From positions 37,233,047-37,297,046 of the forward strand of contig OZ024748.1 of NCBI GenBank assembly GCA_964016885.1: a stretch of 64,000 nucleotides of DNA, given 5' to 3'. A model generated the notes under the pieces. It was not told the origin of the DNA. It saw only the letters and a program-made list of their open reading frames with translations, and ran no database searches. A program made the translations under genes and the position numbers. Below are positions 1-13,906 of the stretch, one piece after another (the stretch's first letter is position 1; each line of letters opens with the position of its first letter). This DNA is from Eledone cirrhosa (Eukaryota > Mollusca > Cephalopoda > Octopoda > Eledonidae).

Positions 1-336
1 TCAGTGTCAGTGTTAACTACCTCTAGATCTAGTATGACAATGTTAGTGTCAGTGTTAACTATCTCTAGATCTAGTGTGACAATGTTAGTGTCAGTGTTAA
101 CTACCACAATATCTAGTGTGACAATGTTAGTGTCAGTGTTAACTACCTCTAGATATAGTATGACAATGTCAGTGTCAGTGTTTACTACCTCTAGATCTAG
201 TATGACAATGTTAGTGTCAGTGTTAACTACCTCTAGATCTAGTGTGACAATGTTAGTGTCAGTGTTAACTACCTCTAGATCTAGTATGACAATGTCAGTG
301 TCAGTGTTAACTACCTCTAGATCTAGTATGACAATG

Positions 337-1176
337 TCAGTGTCATGGTTAACTACCTCTAGATCTAGTGTGACAATGTTAGTGTCAGTGTTAACTACCA
401 CTAGATCTAGTATGACAATGTCAGTGTCAGTGTTAACTACCTCTAGATCTAGTATGACAATGTTAGTGTCAGTGTTAACTACCACTAGATCTAGTATGAC
501 AATGTCAGTGTCAGGGTTAACTACCTCAAGATCTAGTGTGACAATGTTAGTGTCAGTGTTAACTACCTCTAGATCTAGTATGACAATGTTAGTGTCAGTG
601 TTAACTACCACTAGATCTAGTATGACAATGTCAGTGGCAGGGTTAACTACCTCACGATCTAGTGTGACAATGTCAGTGTCAGTGTTAACTACCTCTAGAT
701 CTAGTATGACAATGTCAGTGTCAGTGTTAACTACCTCTAGATCTAGTATGACAATGTCAGTGTCATGGTTAACTACCTCTAGATCTAGTGTGACAATGTT
801 AGTGTCAGTGTTAACTACCACTAGATCTAGTATGACAATGTCAGTGTCAGTGTTAACTACCTCTAGATCTAGTATGACAATGTTAGTGTCAGTGTTAACT
901 ACCACTAGATCTAGTATGACAATGTCAGTGTCAGGGTTAACTACCTCAAGATCTAGTGTGACAATGTTAGTGTCAGTGTTAACTACCTCTAGATCTAGTA
1001 TGACAATGTTAGTGTCAGTGTTAACTACCACTAGATCTAGTATGACAATGTCAGTGGCAGGGTTAACTACCTCACGATCTAGTGTGACAATGTCAGTGTC
1101 AGTGTTAACTACCTCTAGATCTAGTATGACAATGTCAGTGTCAGTGTTAACTACCTCTAGATCTAGTATGACAATG
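337..1176. repeat. 420-bp (10-monomer) tandem duplication private to A1
   Basis: Bases 337-756 are repeated exactly at 757-1176, and the identity extends back to 255/675. Each copy carries the rare CATGGTTAAC variant (344 and 764), the CAGGGTTAAC variant and the CAGTGGCAGGGTT variant followed by CTCACGATCT. A2 holds a single copy of this segment, at about 9687-10106. This is therefore a local gain in A1 or a loss in A2. The exact identity of the copies favours a recent gain. Confidence 0.95.
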
Positions 1177-1410
1177 TTAGTGTCAGTGTTAACTACCTCT
1201 AGATCTAGTATGACAATGTTAGTGTCAGTGTTAACTACCTCTAGATCTAGTGTGACAATGTTAGTGTCAGTGTTAACTACCTCAAGATCTATTGTGACAA
1301 TGTTAGTGTCATTGTTAACTACCTCTAGTTATAGTATGACAATGTTAGTGTCAGTGTTAACTACCTGTAGATCTAGTATGACAATATCAGTGTCAGTGTT
1401 AACTACCTCT

Positions 1411-1571
1411 TTGATCTAGTATGACAATGTTAGTGTCAGTGTTATCTACCTCTAGATCTAGTATGACAATGTCAGTGTCAGTGTTAACTACCTCTAGATC
1501 TAGTGAGACGATGTTAGTGTCAGTGTTAACTACCTCTAGATCTAGTATGACAATGTCAGTGTCAGTGTTAA
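1411..1571. other. Pair of 1-bp insertions, copy in A1
   Basis: At 1411 the usual CTCTAGATCT reads CTCTTTGATCT, one base longer. Near 1570 the usual GTTAAC reads GTTAAAC, again one base longer. Together they move the plus open frame by two positions for the rest of the block. About 160 bp, or nearly four monomers, lie between them. The same pair recurs 8930 bp downstream, so it predates the A1/A2 duplication. Confidence 0.93.
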
Positions 1572-3839
1572 ACTACCCCTAGATCTAGTATGACAATGTC
1601 AGTGTCAGTGTTAACTACCACAAGATCTAGTATGACAATGTCAGTGTCAGTGTTAACTACCTCTAAATCCGGTATGACAATGTCCGTGTCAGTGTTAACT
1701 ACCACTAGATCTAGTATGACAATGTCAGTGTCAGTGTTAACTACCTCAAGATCTAGTGTGACAATGTTAGTGTCAGTGTTAACTACCTCTAGATCTAGTA
1801 TGACAATGTCAGTGTCAGTGTTAACTACCACTAGATCTAGTATGACAATGTCAGAGTTAACTACCTCTAGATCTAGTATGACAATGTCAGTGTCAGTGTT
1901 AACTACCTCTAGATCTAGTATGACAATGTCAGTGTCAGTGTTAACTACCTCTAGATCTAGTATGACAATGTCAGTGTCAGTGTTAACTACCTCTAGATCT
2001 AGTGTGACAATGTCAGTGTCAGTGTTAACTACCTCTAGATCTAGTATGACAATGTTAGTGTCAGTGTTAACTATCTCTAGATCTAGTGTGACAATGTTAG
2101 TGTCAGTGTTAACTACCTCTAGATATAGTATGACAATGTCAGTGTCAGTGTTAACTACATCTAGATCTAGTATGACAATGTCAGTGTCAGTGTTAACTAC
2201 CACAAGATCTAGTGTGACAATGTTAGTGTCAGTGTTAACTACCTCTAGATATAGTATGACAATGTCAGTGTCAGTGTTTACTACCTCTAGATCCAGTATG
2301 ACAATGTTAGTGTCAGTGTTAACTACCTCTAGATCTAGTGTGACAATGTTAGTGTCAGTGTTAACTACCTCTAGATATAGTATGACAATGTTAGTGTCAG
2401 TGCTAACTACCTCTAGATATAGTATGACAATGTCAGTGTCAGTGTTTACTACCTCTAGATCTAGTATGACAATGTTAGTGTCAGTGTTAACTACCTCTAG
2501 ATCTAGTATGACAATGTTAGTGTCAGTGTTAACTATCTCTAGATCTAGTGTGACAATGTTAGTGTCAGTGTTAACTACCTCTAGATATAGTATGACAATG
2601 TCAGTGTCAGTGTTAACTACCTCTAGATCTAGTATGACAATGTCAGTGTCAGTGTTAACTACCTCTAGATCTAGTATGACAATGTCAGTGTCAGTGTTAA
2701 CTACCTCTAGATCTAGTATGACAATGTCAGTGTCAGTGTTAACTACCACAAGATCTAGTATGACAATGTCAGTGTCAGTGTTAACTACCTCTAAATCTGG
2801 TATGACAATGTACGTGTCAGTGTTAACTACCACTAGATCTAGTATGACAATGTCAGTGTCAGTGTTAACTACCTCTAGATCTAGTATGACAATGTCAGTG
2901 TCAGTGTTAACTACCACTAGATCTCGTATGTCAATGTCAGAGTTAACTACCTCTAGATCTAGTATGACAATGTCAGTGTCAGTGTTAACTACCTCTAGAT
3001 CTAGTATGACAATGTCAGTGTCAGTGTTAACTACCTCTAGATCTAGTATGACAATGTCAGTGTCAGTGTTAACTACCTCTAGATCTAGTGTGACAATGTC
3101 AGTGTCAGTGTTAACTACCTCTAGATCTAGTATGACAATGTCAGTGTCAGTGTTAACTACCTCTAGATCTAGTATGACAATGTCAGTGTCAGTGTTAACT
3201 ACCTCTAGATCTAGTATGACAATGTCAGTGTCAGTGTTAACTACCTCTAGATCTAGTGTGACAATGTCAGTGTCAGTGTTAACTACCTCTAGATCTAGTG
3301 TGACAATGTTAGTGTCAGGGTTAACTACCTCTAGATCTAGTATGACAATGTTAGTGTCAGTGTTAACTATCTCTAGATCTAGTGTGACAATGTTAGTGTC
3401 AGTGTTAACTACCTCTAGATATAGTATGACAATTTCAGTGTCAGTGTTCACTACCTCTAGATCTAGTATGACAATGTCAGTGTCAGTGTTAACTACCACA
3501 ATATCTAGTGTGACAATGTTAGTGTCAGTGTTAACTACCTCTAGATATAGTATGACAATGTCAGTGTCAGTGTTTACTACCTCTAGATCTAGTATGACAA
3601 TGTTAGTGTCAGTGTTAACTACCTCTAGATCTAGTGTGACAATGTTTGTGTCAGTGTTAACTACCTCTAGATATAGTATGACAATGTTAGTGTCAGTGTT
3701 AACTACCTCTAGATCTAGTATGACAATGTTAGTGTCAGTGTTAACTACCTCTAGATCTAGTATGACAATGTTAGTGTCAGTGTTAACTACCTCTAGATCT
3801 AGTGTGACAATGTTAGTGTCAGTGTTAACTACCTCTAGA

Positions 3840-3842
3840 TAG
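3840..3842 (+). other. TAG boundary variant 1
   Basis: CTAGATAGAGTATG replaces CTAGATCTAGTATG and gives TAG in the open plus frame. It is followed by the anchor monomers with CATGGTTAAC at 3904. The preceding monomer has the normal ACCTCTAG context. The next such marker is 2766 bp downstream. Confidence 0.95.
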
Positions 3843-6605
3843 AGTATGACAATGTCAGTGTCAGTGTTAACTACCTCTAGATCTAGTATGACAATGTCAG
3901 TGTCATGGTTAACTACCTCTAGATCTAGTGTGACAATGTTAGTGTCAGTGTTAACTACCACTAGATCTAGTATGACAATGTCAGTGTCAGTGTTAACTAC
4001 CTCTAGATCTAGTATGACGATGTTAGTGTCAGTGTTAACTACCACTAGATCTAGTATGACAATGTCAGTGTCAGAGTTAACTACCTCAAGATCTAGTGTG
4101 ACAGTGTTAGTGTCAGTGTTAACTACCTCTAGATCTAGTATGACAATGTTAGTGTCAGTGTTAACTACCACTAGATCTAGTATGACAATGTCAGTGGCAG
4201 GGTTAACTACCTCAAGATCTAGTGTGACAATGTCAGTGTCAGTGTTAACTACCTCTAGATCTAGTATGACAATGTCAGTGTCAGTGTTAACTACCTCTAG
4301 ATCTAGTATGACAATGTTAGTGTCAGTGTTAACTACCTCTAGATCTTGTATGACAATGTTAGTGTCAGTGTTAACTACCTCTAGATCTAGTGTGACAATG
4401 TTAGTGTCAGTGTTAACTACCTCAAGATCTAGTGTGACAATGTTAGTGTCATTGTTAACTACCTCTAGTTATAGTATGACAATGTTAGTGTCAGTGTTAA
4501 CTACCTGTAGATCTAGTATGACAATATCAGTGTCAGTGTTAACTACCTCTGGATCTAGTATGACAATGTTAGTGTCAGTGTTATCTACCTCTAGATCTAG
4601 TATGACAATGTCAGTGTCAATGTTAACTACCTCTAGATCTAGTATGACAATGTTAGTGTCAGTGTTAACTATCTCTAGATCTAGTGTGACAATGTTAGTG
4701 TCAGTGTTAACTACCTCAAGATCTAGTGTGACAATGTTAGTGTCATTGTTAACTACCTCTAGTTATAGTATGACAATGTTAGTGTCAGTGTCAACTACCT
4801 CTAGATCTAGTATGACAATGTCAGTGTCAGTGTTAACTACCTCTAGATCTAGTATGACAATGTCAGTGTCAGTGTTAACTACCTCTAGATCTAGTATGAC
4901 AATGTCAGTGTCAGTGTTAACTACCTCTAGATCTAGTGTGACAATGTCAGTGTCAGTGTTAACTACCTCTAGATCTAGTATGACAATGTTAGTGTCAGTG
5001 TTAACTATCTCTAGATCTAGTGTGACAATGTTAGTGTCAGTGTTAACTACCTCTAGATATAGTATGACAATGTCAGTGTCAGTGTTAACTACCTCTAGAT
5101 CTAGTATGACAATGTCAGTGTCAGTGTTAACTACCACAAGATCTAGTGTGACAATGTTAGTGTCAGTGTTAACTACCTCTAGATATAGTATGACAATGTC
5201 AGTGTCAGTGTTTACTACCTCTAGATCCAGTATGACAATGTTAGTGTCAGTGTTAACTACCTCTAGATCTAGTGTGACAATGTTAGTGTCAGTGTTAACT
5301 ACCTCTAGATATAGTATGACAATGTTAGTGTCAGTGTTAACTACCTCTAGATCTAGTATGACAATGTTAGTGTCAGTGTTATCTACCTCTAGATCTAGTG
5401 TGACAATGTCAGTGTCAGTGTTAACTACCTCTAGATCTAGTATGACAATGTTAGTGTCAGTGTTAACTATCTCTAGATCTAGTGTGACAATGTTAGTGTC
5501 AGTGTTAACTACCTCTAGATATAGTATGACAATGTCAGTGTCAGTGTTAACTACCTCTAGATCTAGTATGACACTGTCAGTGTCAGTGTTAACTACCTCT
5601 AGATCTAGTATGACAATGTCAGTGTCAGTGTTAACTACCTCTAGATCTAGTATGACAATGTCAGTGTCAGTGTTAACTACCACAAGATCTAGTATGACAA
5701 TGTCAGTGTCAGTGTTAACTACCTCTAAATCTGGTATGACAATGTCCGTGTCAGTGTTAACTACCACTAGATCTAGTATGACAATGTCAGTGTCAGTGTT
5801 AACTACCTCAAGATCTAGTGTGACAATGTTAGTGTCAGTGTTAACTACCTCTAGATCTAGTACGACAATGTCAGTGTCAGTGTTAACTACCACTAGATCT
5901 AGTATGTCAATGTCAGAGTTAACTACCTCTAGATCTAGTATGACAATGTCAGTGTCAGTGTTAACTACCTCTAGATCTAGTATGACAATGTCAGTGTCAG
6001 TGTTAACTACCTCTAGATCTAGTATGACAATGTCAGTGTCAGTGTTAACTACCTCTAGATCTAGTGTGACAATGTCAGTGTCAGTGTTAACTACCTCTAG
6101 ATCTAGTATGACAATGTTAGTGTCAGTGTTAACTATCTCTAGATCTAGTGTGACAATGTTAGTGTCAGTGTTAACTACCTCTAGATATAGTATGACAATG
6201 TCAGTGTCAGTGTTAACTACCTCTAGATCTAGTATGACAATGTCAGTGTCAGTGTTAACTACCACAATATCTAGTGTGACAATGTTAGTGTCAGTGTTAA
6301 CTACCTCTAGATATAGTATGACAATGTCAGTGTCAGTGTTTACTACCTCTAGATCTAGTATGACAATGTTAGTGTCAGTGTTAACTACCTCTAGATCTAG
6401 TGTGACAATGTTTGTGTCAGTGTTAACTACCTCTAGATATAGTATGACAATGTTAGTGTCAGTGTTAACTACCTCTAGATCTAGTATGACAATGTTAGTG
6501 TCAGTGTTAACTACCTCTAGATCTAGTATGACAATGTTAGTGTCAGTGTTAACTACCTCTAGATCTAGTGTGACAATGTTAGTGTCAGTGTTAACTACCT
6601 CTAGA

Positions 6606-6608
6606 TAG
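6606..6608 (+). other. TAG boundary variant 2
   Basis: This is the same CTAGATAGAG variant, with ACCTCTAG before it and CATGGTTAAC at 6670 after it. It starts the segment (from 6612) whose first 2.1 kb match the start of B1 and B2. The next marker lies 6164 bp downstream. Confidence 0.95.
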
Positions 6609-8690
6609 AGTATGACAATGTCAGTGTCAGTGTTAACTACCTCTAGATCTAGTATGACAATGTCAGTGTCATGGTTAACTACCTCTAGATCTAGTGTGAC
6701 AATGTTAGTGTCAGTGTTAACTACCACTAGATCTAGTATGACAATGTCAGTGTCAGTGTTAACTACCTCTAGATCTAGTATGACAATGTTAGTGTCAGTG
6801 TTAACTACCACTAGATCTAGTATGACAATGTCAGTGTCAGGGTTAACTACCTCAAGATCTAGTGTGACAATGTTAGTGTCAGTGTTAACTACCTCTAGAT
6901 CTAGTATGACAATGTTAGTGTCAGTGTTAACTACCACTAGATCTAGTATGACAATGTCAGTGGCAGGGTTAACTACCTCAAGATCTAGTGTGACAATGTC
7001 AGTGTCAGTGTTAACTACCTCTAGATCTAGTATGACAATGTCAGTGTCAGTGTTAACTACCTCTAGATCTAGTATGACAATGTTAGTGTCAGTGTTAACT
7101 ACCTCTAGATCTAGTATGACAATGTTAGTGTCAGTGTTAACTACCTCAAGATCTAGTGTGACACTGTTAGTGTCATTGTTAACTACCTCTAGTTATAGTA
7201 TGACAATGTTAGTGTCAGTGTTAACTACCTGTAGATCTAGTATGACAATATCAGTGTCAGTGTTAACTACCTCTAGATCTAGTATGACAATGTTAGTGTC
7301 AGTGTTATCTACCTCTAGATCTAGTATGACAATGTCAGTGTCAGTGTTAACTACCTCTAGATCTAGTATGACAATGTTAGTGTCAGTGTTAACTATCTCT
7401 AGATCTAGTGTGACAATGTTAGTGTCAGTGTTAACTACCTCAAGATCTAGTGTGACAATGTTAGTGTCATTGTTAACTACCTCTAGTTATAGTATGACAA
7501 TGTTAGTGTCAGTGTCAACTACCTCTAGATCTAGTATGACAATGTCAGTGTCAGTGTTAACTACCTCTAGATCTAGTATGACAATGTCAGTGTCAGTGTT
7601 AACTACCTCTAGATCTAGTGAGACGATGTTAGTGTCAGTGTTAACTACCTGTAGATCTAGTATGACAATGTCAGTGTCAGGGTTAACTACCTCTAGATCT
7701 AGTATGACAATGTTAGTGTCAGTGTTAACTACCACTAGATCTAGTGTGACAATGTTAGTGTCAGTGTTCACTACCACTAGATCTAGTATGACAATGTCAG
7801 TGTCAGTGTTAACTACCTCTAGATCTAGTGTGACAATGTTAGTGTCAGTGTTAACTACCTCTAGATCTAGTGTGACAATGTTAGTGTCAGTGTTAACTAC
7901 CTCTAGATATAGTGTGACAATGTCAGTGTCAGTGTTTACTACCTCTAGATCTAGTATGACAATGTTAGTGTCAGTGTTAACTACCTCTAGATCTAGTGTG
8001 ACAATGTTAGTGTCAGTGTTAACTATCTCTAGATCTAGTGTGACAATGTTAGTGTCAGTGTTAACTACCTCAAGATCTAGTGTGACAATGTTAGTGTCAT
8101 TGTTAACTACCTCTAGTTATAGTATGACAATGTTAGTGTCAGTGTCAACTACCTCTAGATCTAGTATGACAATGTTAGTGTCAGTGTTAACTACCACTAG
8201 ATCTAGTATGACAATGTCAGTGTCAGTGTTAACTACCTCTAGATCTAGTATGACAATGTTAGTGTCAGTGTTAACTACCTCTAGATCTAGTGTGACAATG
8301 TCAGTGTCAGTGTTAACTACCTCTAGATCTAGTATGACAATGTCAGTGTCAGTGTTAACTACCACAAGATCTAGTGTGACAATGTTAGTGTCAGTGTTAA
8401 CTACCTCTAGATATAGTATGACAATGTCAGTGTCAGTGTTTACTACCTCTAGATCTAGTATGACAATGTTAGTGTCAGTGTTAACTACCTCTAGATCTAG
8501 TGTGACAATGTTAGTGTCAGTGTTAACTACCTCTAGATATAGTGTGACAATGTCAGTGTCAGTGTTTACTACCTCTAGATCTAGTATGACAATGTTAGTG
8601 TCAGTGTTAACTACCTCTAGATCTAGTGTGACAATGTTAGTGTCAGTGTTAACTACCTCTAGATATAGTATGACAATGTCAGTGTCAGTG

Positions 8691-9350
8691 TTTACTACCT
8701 CTAGATCTAGTATGACAATGTCAGTGTCAGTGTTAACTACCTCTAGATCTAGTATGACAATGTTAGTGTCAGTGTTATCTACCTCTAGATCTAGTGTGAC
8801 AATGTCAGTGTCAGTGTTAACTACCTCTAGATCTAGTATGACAATGTTAGTGTCAGTGTTAACTACCTCTAGATCTAGTGTGACAATGTTAGTGTCAGTG
8901 TTAACTACCTCTAGATATAGTGTGACAATGTCAGTGTCAGTGTTTACTACCTCTAGATCTAGTATGACAATGTTAGTGTCAGTGTTAACTACCACTAGAT
9001 CTAGTATGACAATGTCAGTGGCAGGGTTAACTACCTCAAGATCTAGTGTGACAATGTCAGTGTCAGTGTTAACTACCTCTAGATCTAGTATGACAATGTC
9101 AGTGTCAGTGTTAACTACCTCTAGATCTAGTATGACAATGTTAGTGTCAGTGTTAACTACCTCTAGATCTAGTATGACAATGTTAGTGTCAGTGTTAACT
9201 ACCTCTAGATCTAGTGTGACAATGTTAGTGTCAGTGTTAACTACCTCAAGATCTAGTGTGACAATGTTAGTGTCATTGTTAACTACCTCTAGTTATAGTA
9301 TGACAATGTTAGTGTCAGTGTTATCTACCTCTAGATCTAGTATGACAATG
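8691..9350. repeat. Linker monomers between A1 and A2
   Basis: This 660-bp stretch is ordinary 42-bp monomers that do not continue the A1/A2 alignment. It includes a GTTATCT monomer, the CAGTGGCAGGGTT anchor variant near 9017 and an AGTTATAG monomer near 9293. Its monomer order resembles parts of the anchor block after 6612 and 15290, so it probably comes from unequal exchange between such blocks. Confidence 0.7.
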
Positions 9351-10340
9351 TCAGTGTCAGTGTTAACTACCTCTAGATCTAGTATGACAATGTTAGTGTC
9401 AGTGTTAACTATCTCTAGATCTAGTGTGACAATGTTAGTGTCAGTGTTAACTACCACAATATCTAGTGTGACAATGTTAGTGTCAGTGTTAACTACCTCT
9501 AGATATAGTATGACAATGTCAGTGTCAGTGTTTACTACCTCTAGATCTAGTATGACAATGTTAGTGTCAGTGTTAACTACCTCTAGATCTAGTGTGACAA
9601 TGTTAGTGTCAGTGTTAACTACCTCTAGATCTAGTATGACAATGTCAGTGTCAGTGTTAACTACCTCTAGATCTAGTATGACAATGTCAGTGTCATGGTT
9701 AACTACCTCTAGATCTAGTGTGACAATGTTAGTGTCAGTGTTAACTACCACTAGATCTAGTATGACAATGTCAGTGTCAGTGTTAACTACCTCTAGATCT
9801 AGTATGACAATGTTAGTGTCAGTGTTAACTACCACTAGATCTAGTATGACAATGTCAGTGTCAGGGTTAACTACCTCAAGATCTAGTGTGACAATGTTAG
9901 TGTCAGTGTTAACTACCTCTAGATCTAGTATGACAATGTTAGTGTCAGTGTTAACTACCACTAGATCTAGTATGACAATGTCAGTGGCAGGGTTAACTAC
10001 CTCACGATCTAGTGTGACAATGTCAGTGTCAGTGTTAACTACCTCTAGATCTAGTATGACAATGTCAGTGTCAGTGTTAACTACCTCTAGATCTAGTATG
10101 ACAATGTTAGTGTCAGTGTTAACTACCTCTAGATCTAGTATGACAATGTTAGTGTCAGTGTTAACTACCTCTAGATCTAGTGTGACAATGTTAGTGTCAG
10201 TGTTAACTACCTCAAGATCTATTGTGACAATGTTAGTGTCATTGTTAACTACCTCTAGTTATAGTATGACAATGTTAGTGTCAGTGTTAACTACCTGTAG
10301 ATCTAGTATGACAATATCAGTGTCAGTGTTAACTACCTCT

Positions 10341-10501
10341 TTGATCTAGTATGACAATGTTAGTGTCAGTGTTATCTACCTCTAGATCTAGTATGACAAT
10401 GTCAGTGTCAGTGTTAACTACCTCTAGATCTAGTGAGACGATGTTAGTGTCAGTGTTAACTACCTCTAGATCTAGTATGACAATGTCAGTGTCAGTGTTA
10501 A
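10341..10501. other. Pair of 1-bp insertions, copy in A2
   Basis: CTCTTTGATCT at 10341 and GTTAAAC near 10500 repeat the A1 pair exactly 8930 bp downstream. After this point I found no further frame-changing indel to the end of the window. Confidence 0.93.
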
Positions 10502-12769
10502 ACTACCTCTAGATCTAGTATGACAATGTCAGTGTCAGTGTTAACTACCACAAGATCTAGTATGACAATGTCAGTGTCAGTGTTAACTACCTCTAAATCC
10601 GGTATGACAATGTCCGTGTCAGTGTTAACTACCACTAGATCTAGTATGACAATGTCAGTGTCAGTGTTAACTACCTCAAGATCTAGTGTGACAATGTTAG
10701 TGTCAGTGTTAACTACCTCTAGATCTAGTATGACAATGTCAGTGTCAGTGTTAACTACCACTAGATCTAGTATGACAATGTCAGAGTTAACTACCTCTAG
10801 ATCTAGTATGACAATGTCAGTGTCAGTGTTAACTACCTCTAGATCTAGTATGACAATGTCAGTGTCAGTGTTAACTACCTCTAGATCTAGTATGACAATG
10901 TCAGTGTCAGTGTTAACTACCTCTAGATCTAGTGTGACAATGTCAGTGTCAGTGTTAACTACCTCTAGATCTAGTATGACAATGTTAGTGTCAGTGTTAA
11001 CTATCTCTAGATCTAGTGTGACAATGTTAGTGTCAGTGTTAACTACCTCTAGATATAGTATGACAATGTCAGTGTCAGTGTTAACTACATCTAGATCTAG
11101 TATGACAATGTCAGTGTCAGTGTTAACTACCACAAGATCTAGTGTGACAATGTTAGTGTCAGTGTTAACTACCTCTAGATATAGTATGACAATGTCAGTG
11201 TCAGTGTTTACTACCTCTAGATCCAGTATGACAATGTTAGTGTCAGTGTTAACTACCTCTAGATCTAGTGTGACAATGTTAGTGTCAGTGTTAACTACCT
11301 CTAGATATAGTATGACAATGTTAGTGTCAGTGCTAACTACCTCTAGATCTAGTATGACAATGTTAGTGTCAGTGTTAACTACCTCTAGATCTAGTGTGAC
11401 AATGTCAGTGTCAGTGTTAACTACCTCTAGATCTAGTATGACAATGTTAGTGTCAGTGTTAACTATCTCTAGATCTAGTGTGACAATGTTAGTGTCAGTG
11501 TTAACTACCTCTAGATATAGTATGACAATGTCAGTGTCAGTGTTAACTACCTCTAGATCTAGTATGACAATGTCAGTGTCAGTGTTAACTACCTCTAGAT
11601 CTAGTATGACAATGTCAGTGTCAGTGTTAACTACCTCTAGATCTAGTATGACAATGTCAGTGTCAGTGTTAACTACCACAAGATCTAGTATGACAATGTC
11701 AGTGTCAGTGTTAACTACCTCTAAATCTGGTATGACAATGTACGTGTCAGTGTTAACTACCACTAGATCTAGTATGACAATGTCAGTGTCAGTGTTAACT
11801 ACCTCTAGATCTAGTATGACAATGTCAGTGTCAGTGTTAACTACCACTAGATCTCGTATGTCAATGTCAGAGTTAACTACCTCTAGATCTAGTATGACAA
11901 TGTCAGTGTCAGTGTTAACTACCTCTAGATCTAGTATGACAATGTCAGTGTCAGTGTTAACTACCTCTAGATCTAGTATGACAATGTCAGTGTCAGTGTT
12001 AACTACCTCTAGATCTAGTGTGACAATGTCAGTGTCAGTGTTAACTACCTCTAGATCTAGTATGACAATGTCAGTGTCAGTGTTAACTACCTCTAGATCT
12101 AGTATGACAATGTCAGTGTCAGTGTTAACTACCTCTAGATCTAGTATGACAATGTCAGTGTCAGTGTTAACTACCTCTAGATCTAGTGTGACAATGTCAG
12201 TGTCAGTGTTAACTACCTCTAGATCTAGTGTGACAATGTTAGTGTCAGGGTTAACTACCTCTAGATCTAGTATGACAATGTTAGTGTCAGTGTTAACTAT
12301 CTCTAGATCTAGTGTGACAATGTTAGTGTCAGTGTTAACTACCTCTAGATATAGTATGACAATTTCAGTGTCAGTGTTAACTACCTCTAGATCTAGTATG
12401 ACAATGTCAGTGTCAGTGTTAACTACCACAATATCTAGTGTGACAATGTTAGTGTCAGTGTTAACTACCTCTAGATATAGTATGACAATGTCAGTGTCAG
12501 TGTTTACTACCTCTAGATCTAGTATGACAATGTTAGTGTCAGTGTTAACTACCTCTAGATCTAGTGTGACAATGTTTGTGTCAGTGTTAACTACCTCTAG
12601 ATATAGTATGACAATGTTAGTGTCAGTGTTAACTACCTCTAGATCTAGTATGACAATGTTAGTGTCAGTGTTAACTACCTCTAGATCTAGTATGACAATG
12701 TTAGTGTCAGTGTTAACTACCTCTAGATCTAGTGTGACAATGTTAGTGTCAGTGTTAACTACCTCTAGA

Positions 12770-12772
12770 TAG
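12770..12772 (+). other. TAG boundary variant 3
   Basis: This is the A2 counterpart of the marker at 3840 (offset 8930). CATGGTTAAC follows at 12834. The next marker is 2514 bp away, against 2766 bp in A1, and the difference is the 252-bp deletion. Confidence 0.95.
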
Positions 12773-13906
12773 AGTATGACAATGTCAGTGTCAGTGTTAA
12801 CTACCTCTAGATCTAGTATGACAATGTCAGTGTCATGGTTAACTACCTCTAGATCTAGTGTGACAATGTTAGTGTCAGTGTTAACTACCACTAGATCTAG
12901 TATGACAATGTCAGTGTCAGTGTTAACTACCTCTAGATCTAGTATGACGATGTTAGTGTCAGTGTTAACTACCACTAGATCTAGTATGACAATGTCAGTG
13001 TCAGGGTTAACTACCTCAAGATCTAGTGTGACAGTGTTAGTGTCAGTGTTAACTACCTCTAGATCTAGTATGACAATGTTAGTGTCAGTGTTAACTACCA
13101 CTAGATCTAGTATGACAATGTCAGTGGCAGGGTTAACTACCTCAAGATCTAGTGTGACAATGTCAGTGTCAGTGTTAACTACCTCTAGATCTAGTATGAC
13201 AATGTCAGTGTCAGTGTTAACTACCTCTAGATCTAGTATGACAATGTTAGTGTCAGTGTTAACTACCTCTAGATCTTGTATGACAATGTTAGTGTCAGTG
13301 TTAACTACCTCTAGATCTAGTGTGACAATGTTAGTGTCAGTGTTAACTACCTCAAGATCTAGTGTGACAATGTTAGTGTCATTGTTAACTACCTCTAGTT
13401 ATAGTATGACAATGTTAGTGTCAGTGTTAACTACCTGTAGATCTAGTATGACAATATCAGTGTCAGTGTTAACTACCTCTGGATCTAGTATGACAATGTT
13501 AGTGTCAGTGTTATCTACCTCTAGATCTAGTATGACAATGTCAGTGTCAGTGTTAACTACCTCTAGATCTAGTATGACAATGTTAGTGTCAGTGTTAACT
13601 ATCTCTAGATCTAGTGTGACAATGTTAGTGTCAGTGTTAACTACCTCAAGATCTAGTGTGACAATGTTAGTGTCATTGTTAACTACCTCTAGTTATAGTA
13701 TGACAATGTTAGTGTCAGTGTCAACTACCTCTAGATCTAGTATGACAATGTCAGTGTCAGTGTTAACTACCTCTAGATCTAGTATGACAATGTCAGTGTC
13801 AGTGTTAACTACCTCTAGATCTAGTATGACAATGTCAGTGTCAGTGTTAACTACCTCTAGATCTAGTGTGACAATGTCAGTGTCAGTGTTAACTACCTCT
13901 AGATCT

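Larger units (their letters stand above)
1..8690. repeat. Higher-order block A1 (left-truncated)
   Basis: A1 matches block A2 almost monomer by monomer. Position 1 aligns with 9351. After the local 420-bp duplication the offset becomes 8930 bp, which is 213 monomers, three of them 36 bp, plus two 1-bp insertions. Beyond about 5250 the offset is 8678 bp because A2 lacks six monomers. Diagnostic features shared with A2 are the TTGATCT insertion at 1411, the extra A near 1570, AAATCCGG near 1667, TACGTG near 2811 and the short monomers at 1853, 2939 and 5915. Homology with A2 ends near 8690, where A1 has GTTTAC and A2 has GTTAAC. Minus-frame stops fall at monomers carrying AGTTATAG. Confidence 0.9.
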
